From: Spongilla lacustris
Taxonomy: Eukaryota > Porifera > Demospongiae > Spongillida > Spongillidae
Direction of reading: 5' to 3'
NCBI GenBank assembly: GCA_949361645.1
Contig: OX442427.1
Location: 4,220,016 to 4,284,015 of the forward strand
Length of the DNA stretch: 64,000 nucleotides
Of the stretch, positions 21,293 to 32,059 are shown piece by piece. The stretch's first letter is position 1, and each line of letters begins with the position of its first letter. The notes under the pieces are model-generated. The model worked only from the letters and a program-made list of their open reading frames with translations, had not been told where the DNA came from and searched no databases. The position numbers and the translations under genes were made by a program.

Positions 21293-21472
21293 TCATGTAC
21301 AAGTCAATTGATGGTTACAACTGTGGTCAAGAGGGTGAACAGTTTCCTGCAAGTCACCATCTGGTAAAGGAGCTATAGATTGAATATAAGGTACTGTGAC
21401 TTCATAATCATCATCATTTCTGGAAACAGCAAGTGGACCATTCCAGTCGATACCATAAGTATTCAAATCCTC
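21293..21472 (-). CDS. Terminal exon of animal integrase-core gene
   Basis: The acceptor TTTTGCAG (ending at 21,473) is followed by an open exon that runs to TGA at 21,293. The peptide contains EDLNTYGIDWNGPLAV, then an acidic stretch and VHPLDHSC. A GIDWxGPLP-type motif followed by an HPLSDS-like motif is how I recall the C-terminal tail of the animal family whose catalytic domain is encoded at 22,539-22,039, in the same orientation. The exon is open, but the core exon is frameshifted, so the gene as a whole is probably dead. The intervening intron is about 566 bp and contains two hairpins. Confidence 0.55.
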   Translation of the reverse strand, partial: EDLNTYGIDWNGPLAVSRNDDDYEVTVPYIQSIAPLPDGDLQETVHPLDHSCNHQLTCT

Positions 21473-21628
21473 CTGCAAAACAATATATAATTCACATAAT
21501 CATGTGTGTAAGTATATGTACCAAATTTATTTCCCTTCAAGTCATATCTGTATACAGTATAGCTGGGGTAAGCATATTATTGTGCGGGCAAGTCTTAGTA
21601 ACCAGCTATTAGGCATACAATATATTAC

Positions 21629-21658
21629 CTGTATGGTGTTGATAGCAACACCATACAG
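21629..21658. repeat. Perfect 13-bp hairpin in intron
   Basis: CTGTATGGTGTTG (21,629-21,641) and its exact reverse complement (21,646-21,658) are separated by the 4-nt loop ATAG. It lies one base before the larger palindrome at 21,660. Confidence 0.9.
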
Positions 21659-21659
21659 T

Positions 21660-21725
21660 AAAGTCATATAGTTTTGGCATGCAGCTTCAGAGCTCTGCAG
21701 CTGCATGCCGAAACTATATGACTTT
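21660..21725. repeat. 66-bp palindrome in intron
   Basis: Two 33-nt arms meet at 21,692/21,693 with no spacer and match at 31 of 33 positions. The arms begin AAAGTCATATAGTTTTGGCA and the centre is CAGAGCTCTG. In a plus-strand RNA one mismatch would be a G-U pair. It could be a miniature inverted-repeat element, or give a pre-miRNA-like hairpin if transcribed. Function is not shown by sequence. Confidence 0.9.
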
Positions 21726-22038
21726 AGAGTGTACATTCAAATAAAATTCTGCATTCATCAATCAAGGCCATGCTACATGCTGATGCGGGACAGTAGAAAG
21801 GACTTCACAGCAAGTCAGGTAGCCTAACGTTGAAATGAAGTATTTCAGTCAAGTCTTAACCACCTGCAAGTTAAAAGATTGCTGCACATATACTGAGTTC
21901 TGCTAACAAACACACAAGTAGGTGTGAAACATCAGACACCTATAAGCTATCTGGTTTATACAGTGTTGTGTGCTTGTGTCTTGTTTTTAGTGATTTTAAA
22001 ATGTATGCACAATTTTTCCAATATCAAAAATGCCATAC
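21726..22038. other. Rest of the integrase-gene intron
   Basis: This is non-coding sequence between the two integrase exons. It includes the part (about 21,760-21,850) that aligns with 19,500-19,640: GGCCATGCTACATG-like, GACTTCACAGCAA and TGAAGTAT words. No other feature is seen. Confidence 0.5.
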
Positions 22039-22539
22039 CTCAGGTATGCTTTCTGTATTAGATTCCCCACTGATCCATAACTGGCATGGTGAAAGGTTGC
22101 CTTCAGAACTTAGAAGATGCTGATTCCATGCCTCCTTAAATACTTGTAAGCTATTATCGATACAACTTAAAAATACATAATGGAGACAACAGACATGTAC
22201 TTCATTTTCACAATCTAGCAGCCCCTCCTCTTCCATGGTATAGAACAGATTGTGTGCACAGTGTAAACTCATCTCTCCATAACCTCTCAATACACTGATT
22301 GTGGACACTGACCAGTAATAAAGCTACCTGGTCCATGTAATGGATGTTGTAGCATTAGTTGAACAACTTCTGTATTTTCTCCACCTCTGTCTGCATGGAT
22401 TCCGGTTGGTAGCCCAAATTCTCTTACAGATGCAAGAAACAACTGCAGAACTGTGTCTGCTCGATTGTTATTGGAGCAATGTAGGTATATGATTCGACGA
22501 CTATAGCCATCAATGCCTCCATGAATAACAAACCACCAG
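22039..22539 (-). pseudogene. Integrase-core (DDE, retroviral-integrase fold) exon, frameshifted
   Basis: A minus-strand exon bounded by an acceptor (GATTTTCAG, ending at 22,540) and a donor (GAG|GTATGG at 22,039/22,038). It encodes part of a DDE integrase catalytic domain of a family widespread in animals: FVIHGGIDGYSRR, SNNNRADTVL, REFGLPTGIHADRGGENTEV (second acidic residue), and in another frame SVHNQCIERLWRD (catalytic E). A third frame holds LFYTMEEEGLLDCENEVH, CLHYVF and SPCQLWISG. Two single-base frame changes, at about 22,307 and about 22,270, break the reading frame, so this is a pseudogene exon. In this family the first catalytic D normally sits just upstream of FVIHGGID; no exon carrying it was found in 22,560-23,500. 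Such proteins are transposon-derived; the molecular role is unknown to me. Confidence 0.85.
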
Positions 22540-22550
22540 CTGAAAATCAA

Positions 22551-24065
22551 TGATATCTACATTATAATTATATAAAACATTTGGACATTCTACTAAATTG
22601 TGGCATTACATGTAGGATCCCAATAATTTATTTTGATGTCCACCAAGTTTCCTAAACAATACAGATTGCAATATTGGAAACTTGGACGACCTGGCAAAAC
22701 TCCAAGTTATAGAATTTTTTAAGAAAGGCAAGAAAGAGAAATGGTACTTTTAAAGATATTCTATTTCAAAAGTGCCACTTTTGCATGTGTGTATAATATT
22801 TATATATCACTGCATTTTACCAGGCAAGTGCCATCATAAATCTAATGAGAGCTCTGCTAAGGATGCAATCAAGGTGTTTGTATACAAATATGTGTAACTC
22901 AGTTAACACCACATGTTATTGTGCATGCAGTTACATGTACATATGTTACTGCACAGTTGTGTACACATGAACATGTAAGGATGGGTGTGACGTCCTAGTC
23001 AAAATGTTCCTCCTCCCTCCATGCTAGCAGGCTGAACTCTCTCCATCCCCCTGCGCCTCAAGTACAGCAGTGTGCGCCAGAACATTACTTAATATGACTG
23101 TGGCAGCTGTGGTGTTGATGACTTCATCAAGATGACTCCAGGCAGCTAATAGTACCACCTTCCAGTTTGGAACAGAGGTACATGTACATCCAGTCATGTA
23201 CATACATGAAAATTAAAAATCCAAATTTTATTATTGTCCTGTTTTCATCCCTCCCCCTCATGACCCCTCCCTCTTGTGGTCCCTTCCCTCCCTCTCTACC
23301 ATTCTTGACCACTCCCTACATCTCTCAACCACTCCCTTTGCTAATTTCTCTCCCTCATACTCCCCACCTACCATCAGACGTCTGTATAGAGGATTGCTGG
23401 CTAGCTCCAGGAAAATGGTTAGATGCCATCAGACGTATTGCTGTGATGGAACTCATTTTGCAGTTGCTTGCATATACATGCAACTAAAAATTTTTTAATG
23501 ACACACAAAAATGTTAAGTCACTTAAGTGTTCACAAACCCCTAACATATGTACTGTCACACAAACACATCTGTGTCGTCGTCAGGCATTCACCGGGTATA
23601 ACAGAGAAGTATACTAGAACACGAGAGTACTAGGCCTAGTATTATTGTAGGTGGGGTGTGTCTGGTTATATACATGATCTGCATGGTACCGGTCTTATTG
23701 TTAAATTAGAAGATCGATGCAAAGTGAGCAGAGGTCCAAAGGACACGTCACTCTCGGGTTCTCATTGGTGCATGAGCTTAACGACAGTACCCTACGCATG
23801 TGTCAGTATGTACTATGGTCAGAACGTACCGTTCTTACGCACTGTCGAATGCACGGAGAGGAGAGGAAGCTGAGCGTACAGCCGGCGCTCACAAGCATGG
23901 CTGATTATATACAATTAAGTAAAACAAATTCCCTGGATCCAAACCCTGGTACGGAACGATGGCAATGGTATTATGCAATCACAAATAAACGGCTAAGAGG
24001 TATCATGTCTGTAACGGAGCTGTAACAGAACGTTCTTACCCAACGTACTGTTACGGAGCTGTAAC
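22551..24065. other. Unassigned DNA upstream of integrase exon and gypsy remnant
   Basis: No exon is recognised. A pyrimidine-rich stretch (23,240-23,372, repeated CCTCCC and CACTCCC words) yields spurious open frames. ATCAGACGT occurs at about 23,374 and 23,429. At 24,011-24,065 the word ACGGAGCTGTAAC occurs twice around AGAACGTTCTTAC. This might include the 5' end of the retrotransposon, but I found no LTR ends or primer-binding site. Confidence 0.5.
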
Positions 24066-24191
24066 GAGATGGCACCACCCAAATACGAAATGGCACCACC
24101 CAAATACGAGACGGCACGACCCGAATACGAGATGGCACGACCCGAATACGAAACGGCGCGACCCGAATACGAGATGGCGCGACCCGAATAC
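24066..24191 (+). repeat. Six-copy 21-bp tandem repeat
   Basis: Exactly six 21-bp units of GAGATGGCRCGACCCGAATA-C type occur with no length variation. Units 1-2 read CCACCCAAA; units 3-6 read CGACCCGAA. The period is seven codons, so the plus strand reads EMARPEY-like heptapeptides and the minus strand SYSGRAI-like ones. It lies just before the gag remnant. Whether it was ever translated is unknown. Confidence 0.92.
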
Positions 24192-24241
24192 GAAAAGCGA
24201 GCGCGTGTCGAATTATGGCAGTGATCACCCCCCATAGTCGA

Positions 24242-24937
24242 TGGCGTCAGTCAATGGAATTGTTTATTCAATTAAGTTTGGCGGAGAAATCAGAAAAGGA
24301 GCAGTGTAGTGCTTTCTTGTACATAACTGGCCAGGATGGGTGAGATATTTTCAACAGTTTTGTACTGTCAACGGAGGTCGGAGGAGCAGTACAAGATCAG
24401 GGTCCTACTTGAAAGGTTCGAATCTTACTGCAAACCAAAGCGAAATATAACGGTAGAAAGATACAAGTTCAACACTAGAGTACAGGCAGCAAAGGAAACC
24501 ATTGATCAGTACGTTACCACTTTAAGGCTTATTGCAAATGACTGCGAGTTCAAGCAACTTGAGGATGAACTCATTCGTGATGGAATTGTATGTGGAACAA
24601 ACACGGAAAGGGTGAAGGAACGTCTATTACATGAGCAGGATCTCACACTGGACAAATATATGTCGCAGTAATGAAGAATCCAAGAAGCTGTTAAGAATGA
24701 TGGGAGAAGAAAGCTCAAACACCAAAATTCATGCAGTCAAACCGTCATCAGCAAGTCCACAGGAAAGTTCAAAGGAAACAACCAAAAAAACCAGTGTTGG
24801 AACTGTGGACTATCACACGCCAGGGGTAACTGTCCAGCATGGGGAAAAAATGTCACAATTGCCATAAGTTGAACCATTTTGCAAAATGTTGCAGATCTGG
24901 TAGAGTATCAACTATAGATACAGACAGAAACACAAAA
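24242..24937 (+). pseudogene. Ty3/Gypsy gag remnant with broken zinc knuckles
   Basis: Gag of an LTR retrotransposon (capsid and nucleocapsid; packages element RNA). A capsid-like N-terminal segment starts near 24,242 (WRQSMELF, then EKEQCSAFLYITGQDG) and is stopped by TGA at 24,341. Homology then resumes in another frame (QYKIRVLLERFESYCKPKRN, QAAKETIDQYVTTLRLIAND, LIRDGIVCG) to a TAA at 24,669. Further on, a first zinc knuckle (CWNCGLSHARGNC, from 24,795) and a second one (CHNCHKLNHFAKC) lie in different frames, separated by a length change in an A-run at 24,845-24,850. There are thus at least one nonsense change and several frameshifts. It is followed directly by the pol remnant. Confidence 0.85.
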
Positions 24938-25011
24938 GAAAACACAGATAAGGAGGTGCAGGAATACGTGGTTAGCACTAACAACAGAGATAAAAGTGTA
25001 ACAATCAGCAA

Positions 25012-26649
25012 CAATGAATGTTTCAGTTGGTTGTCAAATTCAAGATTGACACAGAATAACAGGTGAATATACTACCATGGAGCATATTCAAACAGATGAG
25101 CAGGAGACCGCACCTAAGGAAAGCAAAAGTCAAGCTCATGGGGTACACTGGGGATATATTGCATACACTGGGACAATGTGAGCTGGAACTAAAAGATCAC
25201 CTTGTAGACTTTTACATAGTGAGGACCAACCAGTGCCCCATCCTTGGATTAAAAGCATCACAAGATCTGCAACTGATCAAGGTAATAATGAACATTGGCT
25301 GCCAAAGTATCCTTAACCAATACAACAAGCTATTTAATGGGTTAGGATGTTTAAGCAAACCATACCACACAAAGCTAGATCCAGAAGTAACACCAGTAAT
25401 CTCCAACCCAAGAAATCAACCAGTAGCAATCAGAGACAGACTACAACAGGAATTGAATGAGATGGAGTCCTCTGGAGTAATCAAGAAAGTAGAAGAACCC
25501 ACTGATTGGGTAAACTCACTGGTAGTAGTGGAGAAACCCAAGAGCATTAAACTACGAGTCTGCGGAGACCCAAGACATTTGAACAAAGCCATACTGAGGG
25601 AACACTTCCAGCTACCAACGTTGGAAAACATTGCTACTCGTCTATCGGGGGCCAAGATATTTTCAAAGCTAGATGCAAACCATGGCTATTGGCAGATTCC
25701 ACTTGATGAAGAAAGTCAACTACTTAACACATTTAACAGTCCATTTGGCAGATACTGTTTCATGCGAATGCAATTTGGCATCAAATCGGTACAGGAAATC
25801 TTTCAGAAATGCATGACCCAAAACTTTGGAGACCTAGAAGGTGTAGAAGCAGATATTGATGATATGCTAGTATGGGGCAAGACTGAAGAAGAGCACAAGG
25901 AACGATTGAAAGCAGTACTCCAAAGGTGTCAAGACATTAACCTTACTCTGAACATAGACAAATGTAAGTTTGGTGTACCTCAAGTCACATACCTGGGCCA
26001 CATCATTAGTGCTAAAGGCATCTCTATAAATATGGAGCGAGTGAAGGCTATTAGTGAAATGTCACCACCCAAAGACAGGAAAGGTGTGGAGAGAATACTT
26101 GGAACACTCAACTATGTCCCTGATATGTCAATGATTACCCAACCCATCCGTGAACTTCTCAAACAGGACACACTATTTGTATGGGGTTGGGAACAAGAGA
26201 CTGCATTTCAGACAATCAAGAGACGTCTTGCAACTGCACCTGTGCTTAGGTTCTTTGATGTGAAAAAGGAGGTCACTGTCAGTTGTGATGCATCACAGGC
26301 AGGCCTTGGTGCAGTACTACTACAAGAAGGTCAACCCGCTGCATATGCATCACGTGCACTCACAGAGAGTGAAACACAATATGCACAAATAGAAAAGGAG
26401 CTGTTGGCAGTGGTATTTGCACTAGAAAAATTCCATCAATACACTTATGGCAAAACAATTTATGTGGAATCTGACCACAAACCACTCGAAGCAATTACGC
26501 AGAAGCCACTCTGCCATGCCCCACCGAGGCTACAACGTATGTTGCTCCGTCTTCAGAAGTATGATTTTGTCCTGCATTATAAGCCAGAAAAAGAGATGAA
26601 CATTGGAGGAAGAGTTGTCTTGTGCCGTCCATCTTGTTATCAGCAATAA
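25012..26649 (+). pseudogene. Ty3/Gypsy pol remnant: protease, reverse transcriptase, RNase H
   Basis: The main open stretch is 25,063-26,649 (528 codons). Just before it the aspartic-protease site, normally DTG, reads IDTE followed by TAA (25,060-25,062), so the active site is destroyed. The rest of the protease is recognisable (QVNILPW, CPILGL). Reverse transcriptase follows: VCGDPRHLN, the LDANHGYWQIPLDEES block with the first catalytic D, FMRMQFGI, and the IDDMLVWG box with the paired aspartates. A few residues are missing after GTLNYV compared with relatives. RNase H has SCDASQAGLGAVL, YAQIEKELLAVVFALEKF and ESDHKPLE. Near 26,600 (KEMNIGGR) the frame shifts away from the expected sequence. 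This is a chromovirus-unlike, Mag/K02A2.6-like Gypsy element by memory; the clade is uncertain. Confidence 0.93.
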
Positions 26650-26661
26650 TTCAGCTTCAGA

Positions 26662-27105
26662 CAAACGACTACAGGAGATAAAGGATGAACAGCGAATGAT
26701 AACACTTTGCATACCTTGAAGAAAATGATTATTGGAGGTTGGCCAGACAATCAATCAAAAATTCCAGAGGAGGTTCGGCAATATTGGAATTTTCGGGATG
26801 AACTGTCAGAAGCACTCCTAAAGGGTGAGAGACTTATCATACCATCATCTTTACGACAAGATATCCTGTGCAGAATTCACCAGGGCCACATGGGTGTCAC
26901 TAAGTGTACTCAGCAAGCCAGAGAAGGTGTATTTTGGCCTGGCATGAACAAGGATATTGTGAACATGGTGGGAAGATGCAAGACATGTCAAAGATACCAA
27001 GATTCAAACTCAAAAGAACCAATGGTGCAAGAACAAATTCCTGAGGGTCATTCCATGGGAATTTTTACCACCCTGAATACATCACTCTCTCATATTTTCA
27101 TATAA
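26662..27105 (+). pseudogene. Gypsy integrase zinc-binding domain, truncated
   Basis: Continuation of the pol remnant. A linker (LQEIKDEQRMITL in one frame, then LKKMIIGGWPDN in another) leads to the integrase HHCC zinc-binding domain: RIHQGHMGVTKCTQQAREGV, FWPGMNKDI and CKTCQRYQ. Homology ends soon after QEQIPEG (about 27,050). The catalytic DDE core, C-terminal domain and 3' LTR are absent, so the element is 3' truncated. The open stretch 26,707-27,105 begins at a non-ATG codon and is a fragment, not an independent gene. Confidence 0.88.
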
Positions 27106-27742
27106 TGTTCTCCCCTAAGGTATGAGTGAAACTGCTATACACTTGCATACCCTATGATATCTTGTTTAAATAATATGACGTCCTGAATAATTAATTTTTA
27201 TCATTTCAAATGAGTATAGTTTGAACCTTGACTTGTATAGGTTACGGCTGTTTGCACATAACAAAGGCTATTATGTAGTTGCACTCAAAGAGTAAAATTT
27301 ATCCAATTAGCATACAGGGGTTAATGGCGTAATGAATTTTTAATGAGATTTTAAGGCTGCAAAAAATAACAACCTCCATTTCACACCAATTTCTGTTTAA
27401 CTGGTAGCTGCAACTATCCATAAGGCTCTATGCTTGACAGCTTGATGGAGAAACGACCCACTAGACTGCAATACCCAGTTGAAAAACCAATATCCATTTC
27501 TACTTCTCTTTGTCTTGGGCTGCTTGTTTACACAGTAACCACAAGGTGTTAATTGGATATCATAACAGAGACACCACAGACCATCTAAGCATAAGAAAAG
27601 CAAAGTTACACACATAGGTGTAGTTCCAGAGCAGTGGTGGCATCTTCTACTTCTTTCTTGCTTAAAGTGTATGTCCTACCAGTGGCTGTTGCTATTGACG
27701 GCTGAACAAGAGTTAAGATGTCAGAAGGATCAATGTCCAAAC
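27106..27742. other. Unassigned DNA between gypsy remnant and satellite S2
   Basis: No gene or repeat is recognised. The minus-strand open frame 27,615-27,397 (72 codons) is featureless. Confidence 0.5.
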
Positions 27743-27895
27743 ATCCTTTCTCTTAGGGTAGAAAAATGATGCAGATGGGATGCTAGGTGGAGGAAGGTGA
27801 CTGTGATGGCATGTTCTTGCTCATTGACATTGAGCACACAGCCAAGCCAACAAGAGCCATCATAAGCAACATTTTTCTACCCTAAGAGAAAGGAT
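27743..27895. mobile_element. 153-bp inverted-repeat element, 26-bp perfect arms
   Basis: ATCCTTTCTCTTAGGGTAGA plus AAAATG (27,743-27,768) is repeated as an exact reverse complement at 27,870-27,895, with 101 bp between. The right arm ends where satellite S2 begins. It resembles a miniature inverted-repeat transposon or a foldback scar. No target-site duplication is evident, so the class is unassigned. Confidence 0.75.
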
Positions 27896-30015
27896 GAATT
27901 TACCATTGAATGGTTTATGATAAACCATGTTAAACCACAGGTCTTATTTCTACAGGTCTTATTTCTACATTGAGATATTCACAATACAAGCTTAAGTTTT
28001 ATCATTAAAATCATAATAACGACTTTTAATAATTAAACCATTACTGGTTAGTAAATCTAGATCCATGTGGATAGTATGTCTGAGTGTGCTAAATTTAATA
28101 TACCACTGAATGATTTATGATAAACCATGTTAAACCATAAGTGTTATTTCTACACTGAGATATTCACAATACATGCACATGTAGTACCATTAAAATCATG
28201 ATAACGACTTTTAATAATTTAACCATTACTAGTTAGTAAATCTACATACATAAGGATAGTATGTCTGAGTGTATTAGATTTAATTTACCATTGAATGGTT
28301 TATGATAAACCATGTTAAACCATAAGTGTTATTTCTACACTGAGATATTCACAATACATGTAGTATCATTAAAATCATGATAACGACTTTTAATAATTTA
28401 ACCATTACTACTTATTAAATGTAGATACATATGGGTACTATGTCTGAGAGTATTATATTTAATCTACCATTGAATGGTTTATGATAAACCATGTTAAACC
28501 ATGTGTGATTTCTGCATTGAGATATTCACAATACATGTAGCATCATCAAAATCATGATAACGACTTTTAATAATTTAACCATTACAAGTTAGTAAATGTA
28601 GATACATATAGATAGTATGTCTGAGTGTATTAGATTTAATTTACCATTGAATGGTTTATGATAAACCATGTTAAACCATAACCGTTATTTCTACACTGAG
28701 AAATTCACAATACATGAGGTATCATTAAAATCATGATGACGACTTTTAATAAGTTAACCATTAGTTATTACTAAATCTAGTTACATATGGGTAGTATGAG
28801 TGTATTAGATTTAATTTACCATTGAATGGTTTATGATAAACCATGTTAAACCATAAGTGTTATTTCTACACTAAGATATTCACAATACACATACATGTAG
28901 TATCATTAAAATCATGATAACGACTTTTAATGATTTAACCATTACTAGTTAGTAAATATACATACATAAGTAAAGTATGTCTGAGTGTATTAGATTTAAT
29001 TTACCATTGAATGGTTTATGATAAACCATGTTAAACCATAAGTGTTATTTCCACATTGAGATATTCACAATGCACGTAGTACCATTAAAATCATAATACG
29101 AACTTTTAACAATTAAACCATTACTGGTTAGTAAATCTAGATACATAAGGATAGTATGTCTGAGTGCATTAGATTTAATTTACCATTGAAAGGTTTATGA
29201 TAAACCATGTTAAACCATGTGTTATTTCTACATTGAGATACTCACAATGGACGTAGTACCATTGGATGGTTTATGATAATCCATGTTAAACCATAAGTGT
29301 TATTTCTACATTGAGATATTTACAATGCATGTAGTATCAATAAAATCATAATAACGACTTTTAATAATTAAACCATTACTGGTTACTGAATCTAGATCCA
29401 TGTGGATAGTATATCTGAGTGCATTAGATTTAATTTACCATTGAATGGTTTATGATAAACCATGTTAAACCATGTGTTATTTCTACATTGAGATACTCAC
29501 AATGGACGTAGTACCATTAAAATCATAATACGAACTTTTAACAATTAAACCATTACTGGTTAGTAAATCTAGATACATAAGGATAGTATGTCTGAGTGCA
29601 TTAGATTTAATTTACCATTGAATGGTTTATGATAATCCATGTTAAACCATAAGTGTTATTCCTACATTGAGATATTCACAATGTATGTAGTATCATTAAA
29701 ATCATAATAACGACATTTAACAATTAAACCATTACTTGTTAGTAAATCTAGTATGTCTGAGTGCATTAGATTTAATTTACCATTGAAAGGTTTATGATAA
29801 ACAATGTTAAACCACAGGTTTTATTTCTACAATGAGATATTCACAATACATGTTTTATCATTAAAATCATAATAACGACATTTTATAATTAAACCATTGC
29901 TGGTTTGTAAATCTGACTTTTAACAATTAAACCATTACTTGTTAGTAAATCTAGATACATATGGATAGTATATCTGAGTGCATTAGATTTAATTTACCAT
30001 TGAACTGTTTATGAT
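27896..30015 (-). repeat. Satellite S2, block A1
   Basis: About 12 AT-rich monomers of 175-185 bp (junction-to-junction spacings of 179, 177, 175, 185 and 179 were read directly). Landmarks are ACCATTGAATGGTTTATGAT, AACCATGTTAAACCA, GAGATATTCACAATACATG, CGACTTTTAATAATTTAACC and GTCTGAGTGTATTAGATTTA. The part from about 29,476 is near-identical to 47,338-47,877. I call this orientation '-' and the flipped one '+'; the choice is arbitrary. One unit near 29,265 is fused or shortened (GTACCATTGGATGG). Confidence 0.95.
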
Positions 30016-32059
30016 AAACCATGTTTCAATGGTAAATTAAAATCTAATACACACAGACATACCACCTACATGCAAATAGATTTACTAACTAGTAATGGTT
30101 TTTATAATTAATATGATTTTAATGATACTACATGTATTGTGAATATCTCAGTTTAGAAACAACAAATGGTTTAACACGGTTTATCATAAACCATTCAATG
30201 TTAAATTAAATCTAATACACTCAGACTAACCAGGCATATACAAATAGATTTACTAAGTAGTAATGGTTTAATTATTAATAGTCGTTATTGTGATTGTAAT
30301 GATACCTCATGTATTGTGAATATCTCAATTTAGAAACAACACTTATGGTTTAACATGGTTCATCAAAAACCTTTGAATGGTAAATTAAATCTAATACACT
30401 CAGACATACCACCTACATGTAAATAGATTTAAAAACTAGTAATGGATTTTAATGATACTACATGTATTGTGAATATCTCAATTTAAAAACATCACATGGT
30501 TTAACATGGTCGATCATAAACCACTCAATGGTAAATTAAATCTAATACACTCAGACATACTACCTATATGTGAATAGATTTACTAAGTAGTAATGGTTTA
30601 ATTATTAATATTCGTTATAATGATTTTATAATAATGATACTAAATGTATTGTGAGTATCTCAGTTTAGAAACAACACTTATGGTTTAACATGGTTTATCA
30701 TAAACCATTCAATGTGAAATTAAATCTAATACACTCAGACACACCAGGCATATGCAAATAGATTTACTAAGTAGTAATGGTTTAATTATTAACAGTCGTT
30801 ATTATGATTGTAATGATACCTCATGTATTGTGAATATCTCAATTTAGAAAAAAACACTTATGGTTTAACATGGTTTATCAGAAACCTTTGAATGGTAAAT
30901 TAAAGCTAATACACTCAGACATACCACCTACATGTAAATAGATTTAAAAACTAGTAAAGGTTTAATTATTAATAGTCGTTATTATGATTTTAATGACACG
31001 ACATGTATTGAGAATATCTCAATTTAGAAACATTTTTGGTTTAACATGGTTTATCATAAACCATTCAATGGTTATTAAATCTAATACACACAGACATAAC
31101 AGGCATATGCAAATAGATTTACTAACTAGTAATGGTTTAATTATTAATAGTCGTTATTATGTTTTTAATGATACCACATGTATGGTGAGTATCTCAATTT
31201 AGAAACACTTATGGTTTAACATGGTTGATCATAAACCATTCAATGGAAAATTAAATCTAATACACTCAGACATACTACCTATATGTGAGTAGATTTACTA
31301 AGAAGTAATGGTTTAATTACTAATAATCGTTATTATGATTTTAATGACACCACATGTATTGTGAATATCTAAATTCAGAAACAACACATGGTTTAACATG
31401 GTTTATCATAAACCATTCAATGGTAAATTAAATGCAATACACTCAGACATATTACCTATATGTAAGTACATTTCTTAACTAGTAATGGTTTAATTTCTAA
31501 TAGTCGTTTATTATGATTGTAATGATACTACATGTATTGTGAATATCTCAATTTAGAAAGAACACTTATGGTTTAACATGATTTATCATAAACCTTTCAA
31601 TGGTAAATTAAATCTAATATACTCAGACATACCAAGCATATAAAAATAGATTTACTAAGTAGTAATGGTTTAATTATTATTAGTCGTTATTATGATTTTA
31701 ATGATACTACATGTATTGTGAATATCTCAATTTAGAAAAAACATTTTTGGTTAAACATGGTTTATCATAAACCATTCAATGGTTAATTAAATCTAATACA
31801 CTCAGACATAACAGGCATATGCAAATAGATTTACTAAATAGTAATAGTTAAATTATTAATAGTCGTTATTATGTTTTTAGTGATACCGCATGTATTGTGA
31901 ATACTTCAATTTAGAAACAACACTTATGATAAACCATTCAATGTTAAATTAAATCTAATACACTCAGACTAACCAGGCACATGCAAATAGATTTACTAAG
32001 TAGTAATGGTTTAATTATTAATAGTCGTTATTGTGATTGTAATGATACCTCATGTATTG

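Noticed and set aside
23167..23498. Proline/serine-rich frames of 74-106 codons
   Set aside because: They translate a pyrimidine-rich low-complexity stretch; no domain or splice support.
23500..27742. LTRs of the Gypsy element
   Set aside because: No direct repeat of LTR size flanks the remnant, and no TG...CA ends or primer-binding site could be identified.
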